Assembly (NCBI RefSeq): GCF_903469665.1
Contig: NZ_CAGKLC010000004.1
Span: 56,438-120,437, forward strand
Reading direction: 5' to 3'
Source: Flavobacterium sp. UGB4466
GTDB lineage: Bacteria > Bacteroidota > Bacteroidia > Flavobacteriales > Flavobacteriaceae
Length of the DNA stretch: 64,000 nucleotides
Of this stretch, positions 15,786 through 25,599 are shown one piece after another. Made by a program: the position numbers and the translations under genes. Position 1 is the first letter of the stretch; the number at the start of each line of letters is the position of its first letter. Below the pieces are notes generated by a model, which was given only the letters and a program-made list of their open reading frames with translations, was not told the origin of the DNA and searched no databases.

Positions 15786-16550
15786 ATGAAATTACATCAT
15801 TTACGCAACGCCACTTTAGTTATAGAAACTGAAACCGATGTTATATTGGTTGATCCGATGTTGGGAAAAAAGAAAACGATTGCACCTTTTACTATTTTCC
15901 GTTACAAACCCAAAAGAAACCCACTTATCGCTTTACCCAAAAACAGTAGAGATATTTTGAGTAAAGTAACCGTATGCCTTATTACTCACTTACATCCTGA
16001 CCATATCGATAAAGCGGGCGAGATTTTTTTAAGACGCAAAAGTATTCCGGTCATTTGCAGCAGCAAAGATCAAAGTGTTTTATCGAAAAGAGGTTTAAGC
16101 ATCGTACAAACCTTAAACTATTGGGAACCTCAGGAATTTCTGGGAGGTAAAATAACAGGAATTCCCGCCGTTCATGGTTATGGGTTTGTTGCCAAACTTA
16201 TGGGAAACGTTATGGGCTTTCATATCGAATTACCCCATCAAAAATCTATTTATATCAGTTCTGATACTATTTTTACGGAACATGTACAAAAAGTCCTGAT
16301 TGAGTTTAAACCCGACATTTCGGTTGTCGCCTGCGGAACTGCCAGATTAGATTTCGGTCAACCCTTATTGATGCGAATGAACGACATTCTAAAATTTGCC
16401 GCACTTGCTCCTGGAAAAGTATTTGCCAATCATCTGGAAGCTTTAAATCACTGTCCGACCACAAGAACAGCATTAAAACAAGCACTTCTGGACAATAATC
16501 TTTTGGATAAAGTTTCGATTCCAAATGACGGTACCTGTGTAGCATACTAA
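15786..16550 (+). CDS. UlaG-like metallo-beta-lactamase-fold hydrolase
   Basis: A 254-residue cytoplasmic metal-dependent hydrolase. The metal motif is His68-x-His70-x-Asp72-His73 (THLHPDH). Further ligands are probably the His of VHGYGF near residue 136, the Asp of SSDTIF and the late His of NHLEALNH. The N-terminus LHHLRNATLVIET is typical of the COG2220 group that includes UlaG. It lies 54 bp after the response regulator and may be part of that transcript. It runs convergently into the radical SAM gene with only 24 bp between the stops. Substrate unknown. Confidence 0.88.
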   Translation: MKLHHLRNATLVIETETDVILVDPMLGKKKTIAPFTIFRYKPKRNPLIALPKNSRDILSKVTVCLITHLHPDHIDKAGEIFLRRKSIPVICSSKDQSVLSKRGLSIVQTLNYWEPQEFLGGKITGIPAVHGYGFVAKLMGNVMGFHIELPHQKSIYISSDTIFTEHVQKVLIEFKPDISVVACGTARLDFGQPLLMRMNDILKFAALAPGKVFANHLEALNHCPTTRTALKQALLDNNLLDKVSIPNDGTCVAY

Positions 16551-16574
16551 CCCTTCATTTAGCACAAAGAAAAA

Positions 16575-18860
16575 CTACAAAACCAATAATCCGAACTCAC
16601 GCAAAGTATTGACGGGTTTGGAATACCAGAATAGCTCGAAATCGTCTAAATTGGTCTCAAAATCATTCTTCACTTCCTGAAAAGTGTAATTTTTAGTATT
16701 TGAAATAGCCATTTTACTTAAAATTTGAACCAGCCATTCTCCTTCTTCTTTATTCGTCTGAATGTTGAAACTTTCTTTTTTATCATGGAAAGTAAAACTC
16801 ATCATTTCCCAGCTTCTTCCTTTTTTAGATTTTGTGAAATGCTCCACAAATGGTTTCCCACCTAACCAGACAACTTTTGCATTCGGTTTGGTATTGAAAT
16901 CATTTCCTTCTTCAAGGGCATTAAAAATAAAGTCCGGGTCTATTTTGGTCTTCGGTATTTTAAAATCAAACCAATCCTGCAATTCGTAATCAAAACAGAT
17001 TCCGTGCATAAAATTAAAAAGTGATTTCTTCAATCCAAAACTAAACTTATCGTGATTGATTCCTGTAGAATCGGTATAATCAATATCATTATTGGCAAAA
17101 GTTCCGATAGCTTCCGTTGCTTTTGTGACACCAAATTTTTCCGGATACAATCCAACCGGACTGTGAGCTGTCATCGCAAACTGGTGCCAAAATCCCGACT
17201 GCAGAATCCCTGCCTCGAATAACTGACGAACCATTTCGAGACTATCCACCGTTTCCTGAATGGTCTGAGTAGGATAACCGTACATCAAATAAGCATGAAC
17301 CATAATTCCGGCTTCGGTAAAATTTCGGGTTACTCTAGCAACCTGTTCTACTGTTACACCTTTGTCAATTAACTTTAATAATCGGTCTGAGGCAACTTCT
17401 AAACCACCTGACACTGCAATACAGCCCGAAGCTTTAAGTAATAAACACAAATCTTTCGAAAAACTTTTTTCAAATCGAATATTGGTCCACCACGTTACTG
17501 CTAATTTCCGACGCAAAATTTCTAAAGCCAAAGCACGCATCAATGCCGGCGGTGCTGCTTCATCTACAAAATGAAATCCATTCTGCCCTGTTTGCAGCAT
17601 CATTTCCTCCATTCGATCGCACAATAAATTAGCCGCTACCGGTTCGTAAACTTTTATATAATCTAATGAGATATCACAAAAGGTACATTTTCCCCAATAA
17701 CAACCGTGCGCCATAGTGAGTTTGTTCCAACGTCCGTCACTCCACATCCGGTGCATGGGATTCACAATTTCGATTACCGAAATGTACTTATCCAAAGGCA
17801 GATCCGAATAATCGGGAGTTCCAACCTGAGACTGTTTATAATCGTGTTTTAAGGAATTGTTTTTGTAGACTACTTCTCCGTTTTCCAGCAGAAAAGTTCT
17901 TTTGTATCGCTTCTCTTCCCTCGACTCCGCTCGGGACGACAAGCTTTCAATAAGTTCTTCAATAGGAACTTCTCCGTCATCCAGAGTAATAAAATCAAAA
18001 AACTCAAAAACTCGTTGATCCGAAAGTGAACGCAATTCAGTATTTGGGAAACCTCCGCCCATCGAAATTTTAATTTCCGGATGATGCTGTTTTACCCATT
18101 GTGCACATCTGAAAGCACTGTACAAATTCCCCGGAAAAGGAACGGATATCAAAAAAAATGTAGGCTGAACAATTTCTATTCTTTCTTTTAAAATCGAAAT
18201 TAAAATGGCATCGATGTAGGTTGGTTCCTGCTGTAAAGCTTCGTACAATTCATCAAACGAATTGGCACTTCGTCCTAAACGTTCGGCATATCGGCTGAAA
18301 CCAAAATTCTCATCGATACATTCCACAATAAAATCCGAAATATCCTCGAGATACAGGGTCGCGAGATGCTTGGCTTTATCCTGTGTTCCCATGGTTCCGA
18401 AAGCCCAATCCAATTCTTCCAACTGTGCAAAACGGGAGGCCTCGGGCAGAAAATCTTCCTGACAGATCTGTAAGGCCAAAGTTGGATTTTTCCCTTGCAG
18501 AAACTGAATTACTGCATCAATTGTTTTGATGTATTCGTCCTGCAATGCAAAAATACGTTTGGAATTATCTGAAATGTCTTCCCTTGACTCCGCTCGGGAG
18601 GACAAATCTTTAAAAAGATTTTCAGAATAAAGAAACAAATCAATTAAACCCTTCTTCGAAAACAATTCCAGAATTACATCAATACCCAAATCAGCCTGAA
18701 CCGATTCGATATTTTTGGTATTCAGAAAACCTTTTATATACGCCGTCGCCGGATACGGGGTATTCAGTTGCGTAAAAGGTGGCGTAATTACAAAAAGTTT
18801 TGTTTTCAAAAGGAATTTATTTTTTTGCAAAAATACGGGATATTTATAATCATTTGACAA
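16575..18860 (-). CDS. B12-binding-type radical SAM protein with two in-frame repeat insertions
   Basis: A 761-residue radical SAM enzyme. The N-terminal half (about 20-330) resembles a cobalamin-binding Rossmann region (FVITPPFTQLNTPYPA, SVPFPGNLYSAFRCA, ISMGGGFPNTE). The cluster motif is HGCYWGKCTFCDIS, with Cys387, Cys392 and Cys395, a CX4CX2C spacing instead of the usual CX3CX2C. The radical SAM barrel continues with WWTNIRFEKSF, SGGLEVASDRLL and YLMYGYPTQT. Two nearly identical 29-bp segments (18577-18605 and 17914-17942) each encode LSSRAESRE. They match a dispersed palindromic repeat and look like insertions. The gene stands alone between convergent and divergent neighbours. The reaction is unknown. 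Confidence 0.85.
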   Translation of the reverse strand: MSNDYKYPVFLQKNKFLLKTKLFVITPPFTQLNTPYPATAYIKGFLNTKNIESVQADLGIDVILELFSKKGLIDLFLYSENLFKDLSSRAESREDISDNSKRIFALQDEYIKTIDAVIQFLQGKNPTLALQICQEDFLPEASRFAQLEELDWAFGTMGTQDKAKHLATLYLEDISDFIVECIDENFGFSRYAERLGRSANSFDELYEALQQEPTYIDAILISILKERIEIVQPTFFLISVPFPGNLYSAFRCAQWVKQHHPEIKISMGGGFPNTELRSLSDQRVFEFFDFITLDDGEVPIEELIESLSSRAESREEKRYKRTFLLENGEVVYKNNSLKHDYKQSQVGTPDYSDLPLDKYISVIEIVNPMHRMWSDGRWNKLTMAHGCYWGKCTFCDISLDYIKVYEPVAANLLCDRMEEMMLQTGQNGFHFVDEAAPPALMRALALEILRRKLAVTWWTNIRFEKSFSKDLCLLLKASGCIAVSGGLEVASDRLLKLIDKGVTVEQVARVTRNFTEAGIMVHAYLMYGYPTQTIQETVDSLEMVRQLFEAGILQSGFWHQFAMTAHSPVGLYPEKFGVTKATEAIGTFANNDIDYTDSTGINHDKFSFGLKKSLFNFMHGICFDYELQDWFDFKIPKTKIDPDFIFNALEEGNDFNTKPNAKVVWLGGKPFVEHFTKSKKGRSWEMMSFTFHDKKESFNIQTNKEEGEWLVQILSKMAISNTKNYTFQEVKNDFETNLDDFELFWYSKPVNTLREFGLLVL
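17914..17942. repeat. In-frame repeat insertion in the radical SAM gene, copy 2
   Basis: The 29 bp are identical to 18577-18605 at 27 positions. The core TCCCGAGCGGAGTCGAGGGA reads in frame on the minus strand as part of LSSRAESREE (about residues 307-316). Confidence 0.85.
18577..18605. repeat. In-frame repeat insertion in the radical SAM gene, copy 1
   Basis: The same 29-bp element, encoding LSSRAESRED near residues 86-95 in the same reading frame and orientation as the second copy. It resembles the GAGCGGAGTCGA repeats that I recall from flavobacterial intergenic DNA. Confidence 0.85.
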
Positions 18861-18972
18861 AAGAAATAAATCTAATTATTTCGTTAACGTCATCAAATGT
18901 TATAAGTTTTTATTTATTGAAATAAAACTTGCAAACATTTGTATTTCATAATCTACAGCATCGTTTTTTGGT

Positions 18973-18980
18973 TATATTTG
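18973..18980 (+). promoter_or_regulatory. -7 element of the giant T9SS substrate gene
   Basis: TATATTTG matches TAnnTTTG, 18 bp before the ATG at 18999. A -33 TTG at normal spacing is not visible, so the promoter may need an activator. Confidence 0.55.
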
Positions 18981-18998
18981 CTTACAAATTTTCTCTAA

Positions 18999-21900
18999 AT
19001 GATGCTAAGAACTTTACTCCTATTTATTGTTTTTATCAAATGTTCTTGTGTTTTTGCGCAAGAAATGAATACTAATTCATCTAATAGTATTTTATTAGAA
19101 GATAAACATGGTCATCTCATTCAAAATTTGGAAGAGCAAAAACAATTTTTGAAAATTAGAGAGGCAAAGATGAAAGCTGAAATCCTGAATTTAAAAAAAG
19201 TAATTTTGAATTCGAAAGGGAGAAATTCGACTTCAAAAACTGCCGCTACTCTTCAAGGAGTAGAAATATGTACAAATGGAGGTTTTGAGCAATATGAAAC
19301 TATAAACGGAAGCAGTTATCTTAAGAATTTTCTTTATACAATAGGTGATCCTCCCGGTCCAACGCAGTGCCGATCGATTACCAATACTGCCGATTCATAC
19401 ATCAATCGCTATAACCCTAATAATATGAACATTATGGCGACCAGTGTTTCCTCCAATTTGGTTGACCCCTATATAGGAGACATTAAAGCATTTGATCAAT
19501 ATACTCTTAAAATTAATCATGAGAACTCCTCTACCTATGGTTCTATTGTTCAAGGTAAAAGGTTTAAAACAAACAATGAAAATTATCTGAAATTTAACTA
19601 CAAAGCGGTATTACAAAGTGTGTACGACAATAGCCACACTGATAATCAGGCTTTTGTAAAAGCCCGAATTTTAGATAAAAATAAGACCGTTGTTAGCGAA
19701 TTTTGTTTGGTAGGAGATGAAAAAAATTGCATTTTCAGTAAGGTTCCGAGTCAAAATTCCGGTTATGTTACTTTATACACTCCCAATTGGCAATCAGGAA
19801 TACTGGACATTTCATCAATTCCTAATTACGAAGAATTTACCGTTGAGTTTATGGCTTCCAGATGTGGATTGGGAGGACATTTCGGATATATGTATGTTGA
19901 TGATGTTTGTATCTTACAATCCGCAGAAAACTTACAAGGTTCTATAGAGCTTGATCCTTTAAATAAAGTTTGTCCAACTTTACCAATTTCAGTATGCGGT
20001 AGTTATACGATTCCTAATTCCGGAGGAATTTCTGCCTCAGTAAAAAAAATCACTTTAAATGTTTACAACAGTAATAATGTGTCAATTTATAACACATCAA
20101 CTACTTCAAACCTGGACACAACAAACAAAAAATTTTGTTTTACATTAAAAAGCAGTGATCTTCCAAATATTACAAATGCTAATTATAATGTAGGTGTACA
20201 AATAGATTATGATATTTCCGGAACTTCTTGCTCAGGAACCACATTTGATTCTGCTATAGATCCCGATGCAAATCCTGGCTGGGATATTTCTTTTTTGAAT
20301 TGTTCTTCAAGTTGTACCATTAATGTTACGACAGCCAAAATATCTCAATGTGACGCAAACCGTGATGGAAATGAAAATTTTGATTTATCTAGATTAAATT
20401 CTTTAATAGTTCCTTCTACAGCGGGCTTAAATTTCAGTTATTTCAAAAATTACAATGAGGCGGAGTCCAATTTGAATGCTATTACCAATTTTACAAGTTA
20501 CCCAAGTTCAAGTGCTTCTATTTTTGTTAGAGTCAGCAAGGATGCTACTTGCTACAAAATAATTTCTGCCAATTTAGAGGTAAGAAATCCCACAGCAAAT
20601 ATTACAGGTATCCTAAATGTTTGCTCTGGAAGCACTGTATTAACCGCTTCTCCAGGGGCTTCGTATTTATGGAATACCGGTGGAACTACGCAAAGTATTA
20701 CCGTAACTTCGTTAGGAAATTACTCTGTTACTGTTACAGATTCTTTTGGATGCTCCAGCAATGCCAATGTTACTATCGAACCAAGTCAAACTGCCGTTTC
20801 TCCTACTTTACAGATTACGCAGCCCTCTTGTTTTTCCACTACAGGAACAATAAAAGTAACTTCGACGGCATCACAATATAGTTTTGATGATGGCGTAACC
20901 TGGAGCGCAAGCGATACGAAGAGTAATTTATATCCCGGAACCTATTTAGTAAAAATAAAGACCGTGAATGGATGTACTTCTTATTCTCAAAGTGTAATTA
21001 TTACAGCTGCTTCTACTCTGTATCCAAATTACACTTATATCAATCCTTTATTTTGCGGAGATAAGGGAAGTATTACCATTACAACTCCTGCTGCATACTA
21101 TAGCTTTGACGATGGTGCAACTTGGGTAAATAATTCTACTGCTAACAATCTTTCACCGGCAAATTATAAAATTCGTACCAAAGATTTACAAGGTTGTATT
21201 TCGTCGGCAAACAATGTACTCATCAGCAGCAATACGCTGGAAACTCCCACGTATACAATCGTATTACCCGCTTGTAGTACAAAAGGAAGTATTACCATCA
21301 ATACTCTTTCTGATTTTTACACTTTTGATGGAGGAACTACATGGGTTACCAATAATACAATGAGTAATTTAAATGCGGGAAGCTATTCTTTAGGAATTAA
21401 AAATGCCTTAGGCTGTACTTCCTATTATACTTATGCGTATTTAAATAATTTTAAAGATTCCTATCCTCAATATACAACTGAACAACCTATTTGCGGAGTA
21501 GACGGAAGTATTACAATTACTACACCAGCAGATTTGTACAGTTTTGATAATGGAGTAACCTGGACAAGCAATAATGTTAAAATTTTACCTTTTGGAAACT
21601 ATCAAATAAAAATAAAAAACAGTGCGGGATGTATCAGCTCCGCTAATTATGCTTCTTTAAATCAACCTTATATAAGTTCCCCAATTACTTCCATAGAACA
21701 CCCAACTTGTGGTGTAAACGGAAAAATTACTATTAACTCATTATCCGATTTTTATAGTTTTGACAATGGTGCGACCTGGACAACTCTTAATTCTAAGTCA
21801 TTACCTCCTGGTGTTTATACCGTAATTACAAAAAATAATCTTGGCTGTACCTCATATCCAACTGGCGTTTATTTAAACAATCCCAATATAGATCTACCTG

Positions 21901-24900
21901 ATTATACTGTTGTTCAACCTACTTGTACGTCGTCGGGCAGCATTACAATAAATACAGCTGCCAGTTTCTATAGTTTTGATGGAGGTTATACCTGGGGAAC
22001 TTCTTCTTCCTTATCAAATCTTAATTCTTACAAATTTTACAACCTTACAATAAAAAACAGTTTAGGATGTGTTTCTAACTCCGTAGGTGTTTCAATTAAC
22101 ACCCCAAAGCTCCCTGTTCCGGATTATACAGTTACGAATCCAAGTTGTGGAAATATTGGTAATATTACATTCAACACTACTGCAGATTATTATAGTATCG
22201 ATGGTGGTGCAAACTGGAGTACCAGTAATGTTTTTAATAATTTAAGCCAGGGGTCTTACAATTTAATTATAAAAAAGAGTAACTGTACATCCAATTCCAT
22301 TTACATTTATTTGGATCCCTCTAAGCTGGCACAACCTAATTTAACCATCACACAGCCAGGATGCGGTACAAAAGGCAGTATTAAAATTAATACGACTGCC
22401 AGCTTTTACAGTATTGACGGGGTAAATTGGGGGACAAATCCTATTTTTTCTGATCTTCCGGCAGGATATTATTTCCCAGCGATTAAAAATGCCGTAGGTT
22501 GTATTTCCAGCTCAAACGGGGTATCACTTCAAGAGTTTTTTCTCCCGGCACCCACCTTTAAAACAACACAGCCTACTTGTGGAGTTGGAGGAAGCATAAC
22601 CTTTACTTCAACTGAAGCACAATACAGCATAGATGGAGGCAGAAACTGGAGTACTAGTCCTGTATTTACTAATCTAAGTCCAAACACTTATTATTTATTA
22701 GTAAAAAATGCTACCGGATGCACATCATCGTCTTACGGTGTATATGCCAACTTGCAGCAATATTATTTACCCAATCCAGATTTTACATTAATTCAGCCAA
22801 CGTGCGGCATTGATGGAAGTATTACTATTGCAACAGTTGCAAGTTCTTATAGTTTTGACAATGGTAATACCTGGACAACTAACCCAACTCTTTCAGGACT
22901 TACTTCTGGTTATTACAACATCATGATAAAAAATGCAGCGGGTTGTAAATCTTATGGTTTATCAATAAGTATTGCTCCTTATTATCTTCCTAATCCCAAT
23001 ATAAAAGTAGCACAACCAAGCTGCGGAAATGGAGGAAGCATTACCGTTACAACTCCTGCTGACAATTATAGTTTTGATGGAGGCAGCACTTGGACTACAA
23101 ATCCAATTTTATTAAATCCTGCAAGCTCGTATTATACTATTCTTATTAAAAATGCAAAAGGTTGTAAATCAAATTCACAATATGTCAACATAAACAAATT
23201 TTATCTATCCTCACCAAATATATCTGCTATTCAACCCAACTGTAGTACTACTACGGGAACTATAATAGTAAATACTACTGCAGACCAATATAGCTTTGAT
23301 GGAGGAATAACCTGGACTACAAGTCCTGTAAAGAAAAATTTAGCAGGCGGCCCCTACAATGTATTAATAAAAAACACTCTAGGCTGTACCTCTAGCCGCA
23401 GCTATATCCATATAAATACACCTCCTGCAATTCCTGCTGCACCTGCTGTAACCAAAGTTCAACCTTCTTCCTGCGATGCTACTGATGGCAGCATCACCAT
23501 AACTACACCAGCTATAAGTTATAGTTTCAATGATGGAAACAGTTGGACAACAAGTCCTACGAAAATAAATGTGGGGGCTGGTACCTATATTATTAAAATC
23601 AAAACAAATTCATATAGTTGCGAGTCATCAACAGCTGTTGTCAATTTAAGTGCTGGTCCTGCAATTGCAGCTCCGGTTTTTACTACCACACAGCCAAACT
23701 GCAGCTCATCAAAAGGCTCTATTACCATTACAACAAATGCTGCTACTTATAGCTTTGACAACGGATTAACCTATGTTTTTTCTAATACAAAAACAGATCT
23801 TCCTCCGGGTATTTATTTCATAAAAATTAAAAATTCAGCAGGTTGTATTTCAGATGCTGCTCCGGTCACGATCTCGCCATTATTACCGCTTGCTGCTCCT
23901 GACTTTACAGCAGTTCAACCTACTTGCACCAATTTTACAGGATCAATTACAATTAATACCGTAGCCGATTTTTATAGTTTTGATAACGGAATCACGTTTG
24001 GGACCTCCAATACAAAATCTAATCTGTCTGCAGGAACCTATAATTTGATCGTTAAATATAATTCGGGTTGTATTTCTCTTGCCACTGCCATTACTATACA
24101 AGCCGCACCTGCAATTCCTGAAGCACCACAAGTTGTAGTCACAAACCCAACTGGCTGTAATCCTACAGGCACTATTACGGTTTCAACGGTTGCAAATCTG
24201 TATAGTTTTGACGATGGCCTTACCTGGAACAACAGCAATACTGCCAGTTTATCTCCCGGAAATTATTCTGTTCGAATAAAATACACAAATGGCTGTGAAT
24301 CTATTCCATATAGAACCACCATCAATGCAGCACCAAATGCTCCCGCAGCTCCAATTTTTACTATTACACAACCTATCACTTGCAGCAATCCATTTGGCTC
24401 AATTTTAATTACAAACCCTGCTGATCAATATAGTTTTGACAATGGTAAAACGTATTCAGCCAGTCCAAATTCAGGAAATTTAATCGTCGGAACCTATATG
24501 GTTCGTGTTAAAAATAGCATCGGCTGTGAATCTGCTCCAATATCTGCAACCATTAACCGTCCAACAGATTATCCGAACGAACCTGCATTTACAACTATCC
24601 AGCCTGATTGCAGTAATCCTAATGGTGCTATTACAATTACCGATGCTGCATCTGAATATAGTTTCGATAATGGTGTTAGCTGGACTACCACTGCAATGAA
24701 ATCGAATCTTGCTCCCGACACCTATTTTATTAAGGTAAAAAATAATAAGGGCTGTTCTTCAAATGCAACCACAGTTACTATAATTCCTTTTACAAATTTC
24801 ACTCAAAATCCAGCTTTATCCGGTCCCCAAACATTCTGTATTGAACAAAATGCCACGTTAAATTCAATTACGATCACAGGACAAAATATTAAATGGTATG

Positions 24901-25544
24901 ATGCACCAGTAAACGGAAACACTTTACCAAAAACAACTTTATTAGACAGCAGAATTTATTACGCTACGCAAACATTAAACAATTGCGAAAGCCTAAGATT
25001 TCCTGTACCAGTAAAAGTTCAAAACACACCTATACCTAATGCCGATTCTCCTCAACAATTCTGTATTCAGAAAAATGCAAGAATTAGGGATATTAAAATA
25101 ACAGGGCAAAATATTAAATGGTACGAAACTGCTTCATCTACTATAAGCTTATCTGAAATAACTGAACTTGTAGACGGAATCACGTACTATGCTTCTCAGT
25201 CTTTTAGTGGTTGCGAGAGTGACAAAACCCCCGTTACAATCAATATTCTTGGAGCGACAATAGGAGAATGTATCTATTTTGTAGATGAACTTCCTTATCC
25301 TAAATTCTTTACCCCAAATAATGATGGCTATAACGATACATGGACTATTGATTTTATCTATTTAGCCCCAAATACCGGAATTAAAATTTTTGACCGTTAC
25401 GGAAAGTTTATCAAAGAAATACGACCAGACAATCCCTGGGATGGGACATATCTTGGACAACAAGAACCATCTTCAGATTATTGGTTTACTGTTACAAGAA
25501 TAAATGGAAAAGAAGTTAGAGGACATTTTAGTCTGAAACGATAA
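18999..25544 (+). CDS. Giant secreted repeat protein with type B T9SS C-terminal domain
   Basis: A 2181-residue surface protein. Order: signal peptide (to about residue 22); a helical, coiled-coil-like stretch (about 30-75); an N-terminal lectin-like or beta domain (85-310); two beta domains (310-600), including an Ig-like one with CSGSTVLTASPGASYLW; then 18 tandem repeats of about 74 residues (about 604-1932). Each repeat has a Cys, GSITIxT, YSFDxGxTW, a Gly-Tyr turn and IKNxxGCxS. Two Ig-like T9SS modules follow (FCIEQNATLNSITITGQNIKWY and its copy). The last 85 residues are the gliding-associated type B sorting domain (FFTPNNDGYNDTW, KIFDRYGK, WDGTYLGQ). Probably an adhesin. No SprF gene is adjacent. 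Confidence 0.93.
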   Translation: MMLRTLLLFIVFIKCSCVFAQEMNTNSSNSILLEDKHGHLIQNLEEQKQFLKIREAKMKAEILNLKKVILNSKGRNSTSKTAATLQGVEICTNGGFEQYETINGSSYLKNFLYTIGDPPGPTQCRSITNTADSYINRYNPNNMNIMATSVSSNLVDPYIGDIKAFDQYTLKINHENSSTYGSIVQGKRFKTNNENYLKFNYKAVLQSVYDNSHTDNQAFVKARILDKNKTVVSEFCLVGDEKNCIFSKVPSQNSGYVTLYTPNWQSGILDISSIPNYEEFTVEFMASRCGLGGHFGYMYVDDVCILQSAENLQGSIELDPLNKVCPTLPISVCGSYTIPNSGGISASVKKITLNVYNSNNVSIYNTSTTSNLDTTNKKFCFTLKSSDLPNITNANYNVGVQIDYDISGTSCSGTTFDSAIDPDANPGWDISFLNCSSSCTINVTTAKISQCDANRDGNENFDLSRLNSLIVPSTAGLNFSYFKNYNEAESNLNAITNFTSYPSSSASIFVRVSKDATCYKIISANLEVRNPTANITGILNVCSGSTVLTASPGASYLWNTGGTTQSITVTSLGNYSVTVTDSFGCSSNANVTIEPSQTAVSPTLQITQPSCFSTTGTIKVTSTASQYSFDDGVTWSASDTKSNLYPGTYLVKIKTVNGCTSYSQSVIITAASTLYPNYTYINPLFCGDKGSITITTPAAYYSFDDGATWVNNSTANNLSPANYKIRTKDLQGCISSANNVLISSNTLETPTYTIVLPACSTKGSITINTLSDFYTFDGGTTWVTNNTMSNLNAGSYSLGIKNALGCTSYYTYAYLNNFKDSYPQYTTEQPICGVDGSITITTPADLYSFDNGVTWTSNNVKILPFGNYQIKIKNSAGCISSANYASLNQPYISSPITSIEHPTCGVNGKITINSLSDFYSFDNGATWTTLNSKSLPPGVYTVITKNNLGCTSYPTGVYLNNPNIDLPDYTVVQPTCTSSGSITINTAASFYSFDGGYTWGTSSSLSNLNSYKFYNLTIKNSLGCVSNSVGVSINTPKLPVPDYTVTNPSCGNIGNITFNTTADYYSIDGGANWSTSNVFNNLSQGSYNLIIKKSNCTSNSIYIYLDPSKLAQPNLTITQPGCGTKGSIKINTTASFYSIDGVNWGTNPIFSDLPAGYYFPAIKNAVGCISSSNGVSLQEFFLPAPTFKTTQPTCGVGGSITFTSTEAQYSIDGGRNWSTSPVFTNLSPNTYYLLVKNATGCTSSSYGVYANLQQYYLPNPDFTLIQPTCGIDGSITIATVASSYSFDNGNTWTTNPTLSGLTSGYYNIMIKNAAGCKSYGLSISIAPYYLPNPNIKVAQPSCGNGGSITVTTPADNYSFDGGSTWTTNPILLNPASSYYTILIKNAKGCKSNSQYVNINKFYLSSPNISAIQPNCSTTTGTIIVNTTADQYSFDGGITWTTSPVKKNLAGGPYNVLIKNTLGCTSSRSYIHINTPPAIPAAPAVTKVQPSSCDATDGSITITTPAISYSFNDGNSWTTSPTKINVGAGTYIIKIKTNSYSCESSTAVVNLSAGPAIAAPVFTTTQPNCSSSKGSITITTNAATYSFDNGLTYVFSNTKTDLPPGIYFIKIKNSAGCISDAAPVTISPLLPLAAPDFTAVQPTCTNFTGSITINTVADFYSFDNGITFGTSNTKSNLSAGTYNLIVKYNSGCISLATAITIQAAPAIPEAPQVVVTNPTGCNPTGTITVSTVANLYSFDDGLTWNNSNTASLSPGNYSVRIKYTNGCESIPYRTTINAAPNAPAAPIFTITQPITCSNPFGSILITNPADQYSFDNGKTYSASPNSGNLIVGTYMVRVKNSIGCESAPISATINRPTDYPNEPAFTTIQPDCSNPNGAITITDAASEYSFDNGVSWTTTAMKSNLAPDTYFIKVKNNKGCSSNATTVTIIPFTNFTQNPALSGPQTFCIEQNATLNSITITGQNIKWYDAPVNGNTLPKTTLLDSRIYYATQTLNNCESLRFPVPVKVQNTPIPNADSPQQFCIQKNARIRDIKITGQNIKWYETASSTISLSEITELVDGITYYASQSFSGCESDKTPVTINILGATIGECIYFVDELPYPKFFTPNNDGYNDTWTIDFIYLAPNTGIKIFDRYGKFIKEIRPDNPWDGTYLGQQEPSSDYWFTVTRINGKEVRGHFSLKR
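20805..24795 (+). repeat. 18 tandem protein repeats (about 220 bp each)
   Basis: I count 18 units by the recurring YSFDxG/YSIDGG core, each closed by GCxS. Units 1-12 are joined by short linkers such as YLPNP or KLPVP; units 13-18 by Pro/Ala linkers such as PAIPAAP. DNA identity between units is modest, so the duplications are old or under diversification. Confidence 0.85.
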
Positions 25545-25551
25545 AATATGC

Positions 25552-25587
25552 CATCGCAAAGCTTTATCAATACTAAACTTTGCGATG
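25552..25587. terminator. Hairpin between convergent genes
   Basis: CATCGCAAAG (25552-25561) pairs with CTTTGCGATG (25578-25587). It lies between the ends of the giant protein gene and the transporter gene and could serve both, though T-runs are short. Confidence 0.7.
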
Positions 25588-25599
25588 TTTCTGTTACAC

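Noticed and set aside
18999..25544. A CRISPR-like or variable-number DNA repeat array in the giant gene
   Set aside because: The repeats are protein-level units of about 220 bp with low DNA identity and no spacers.
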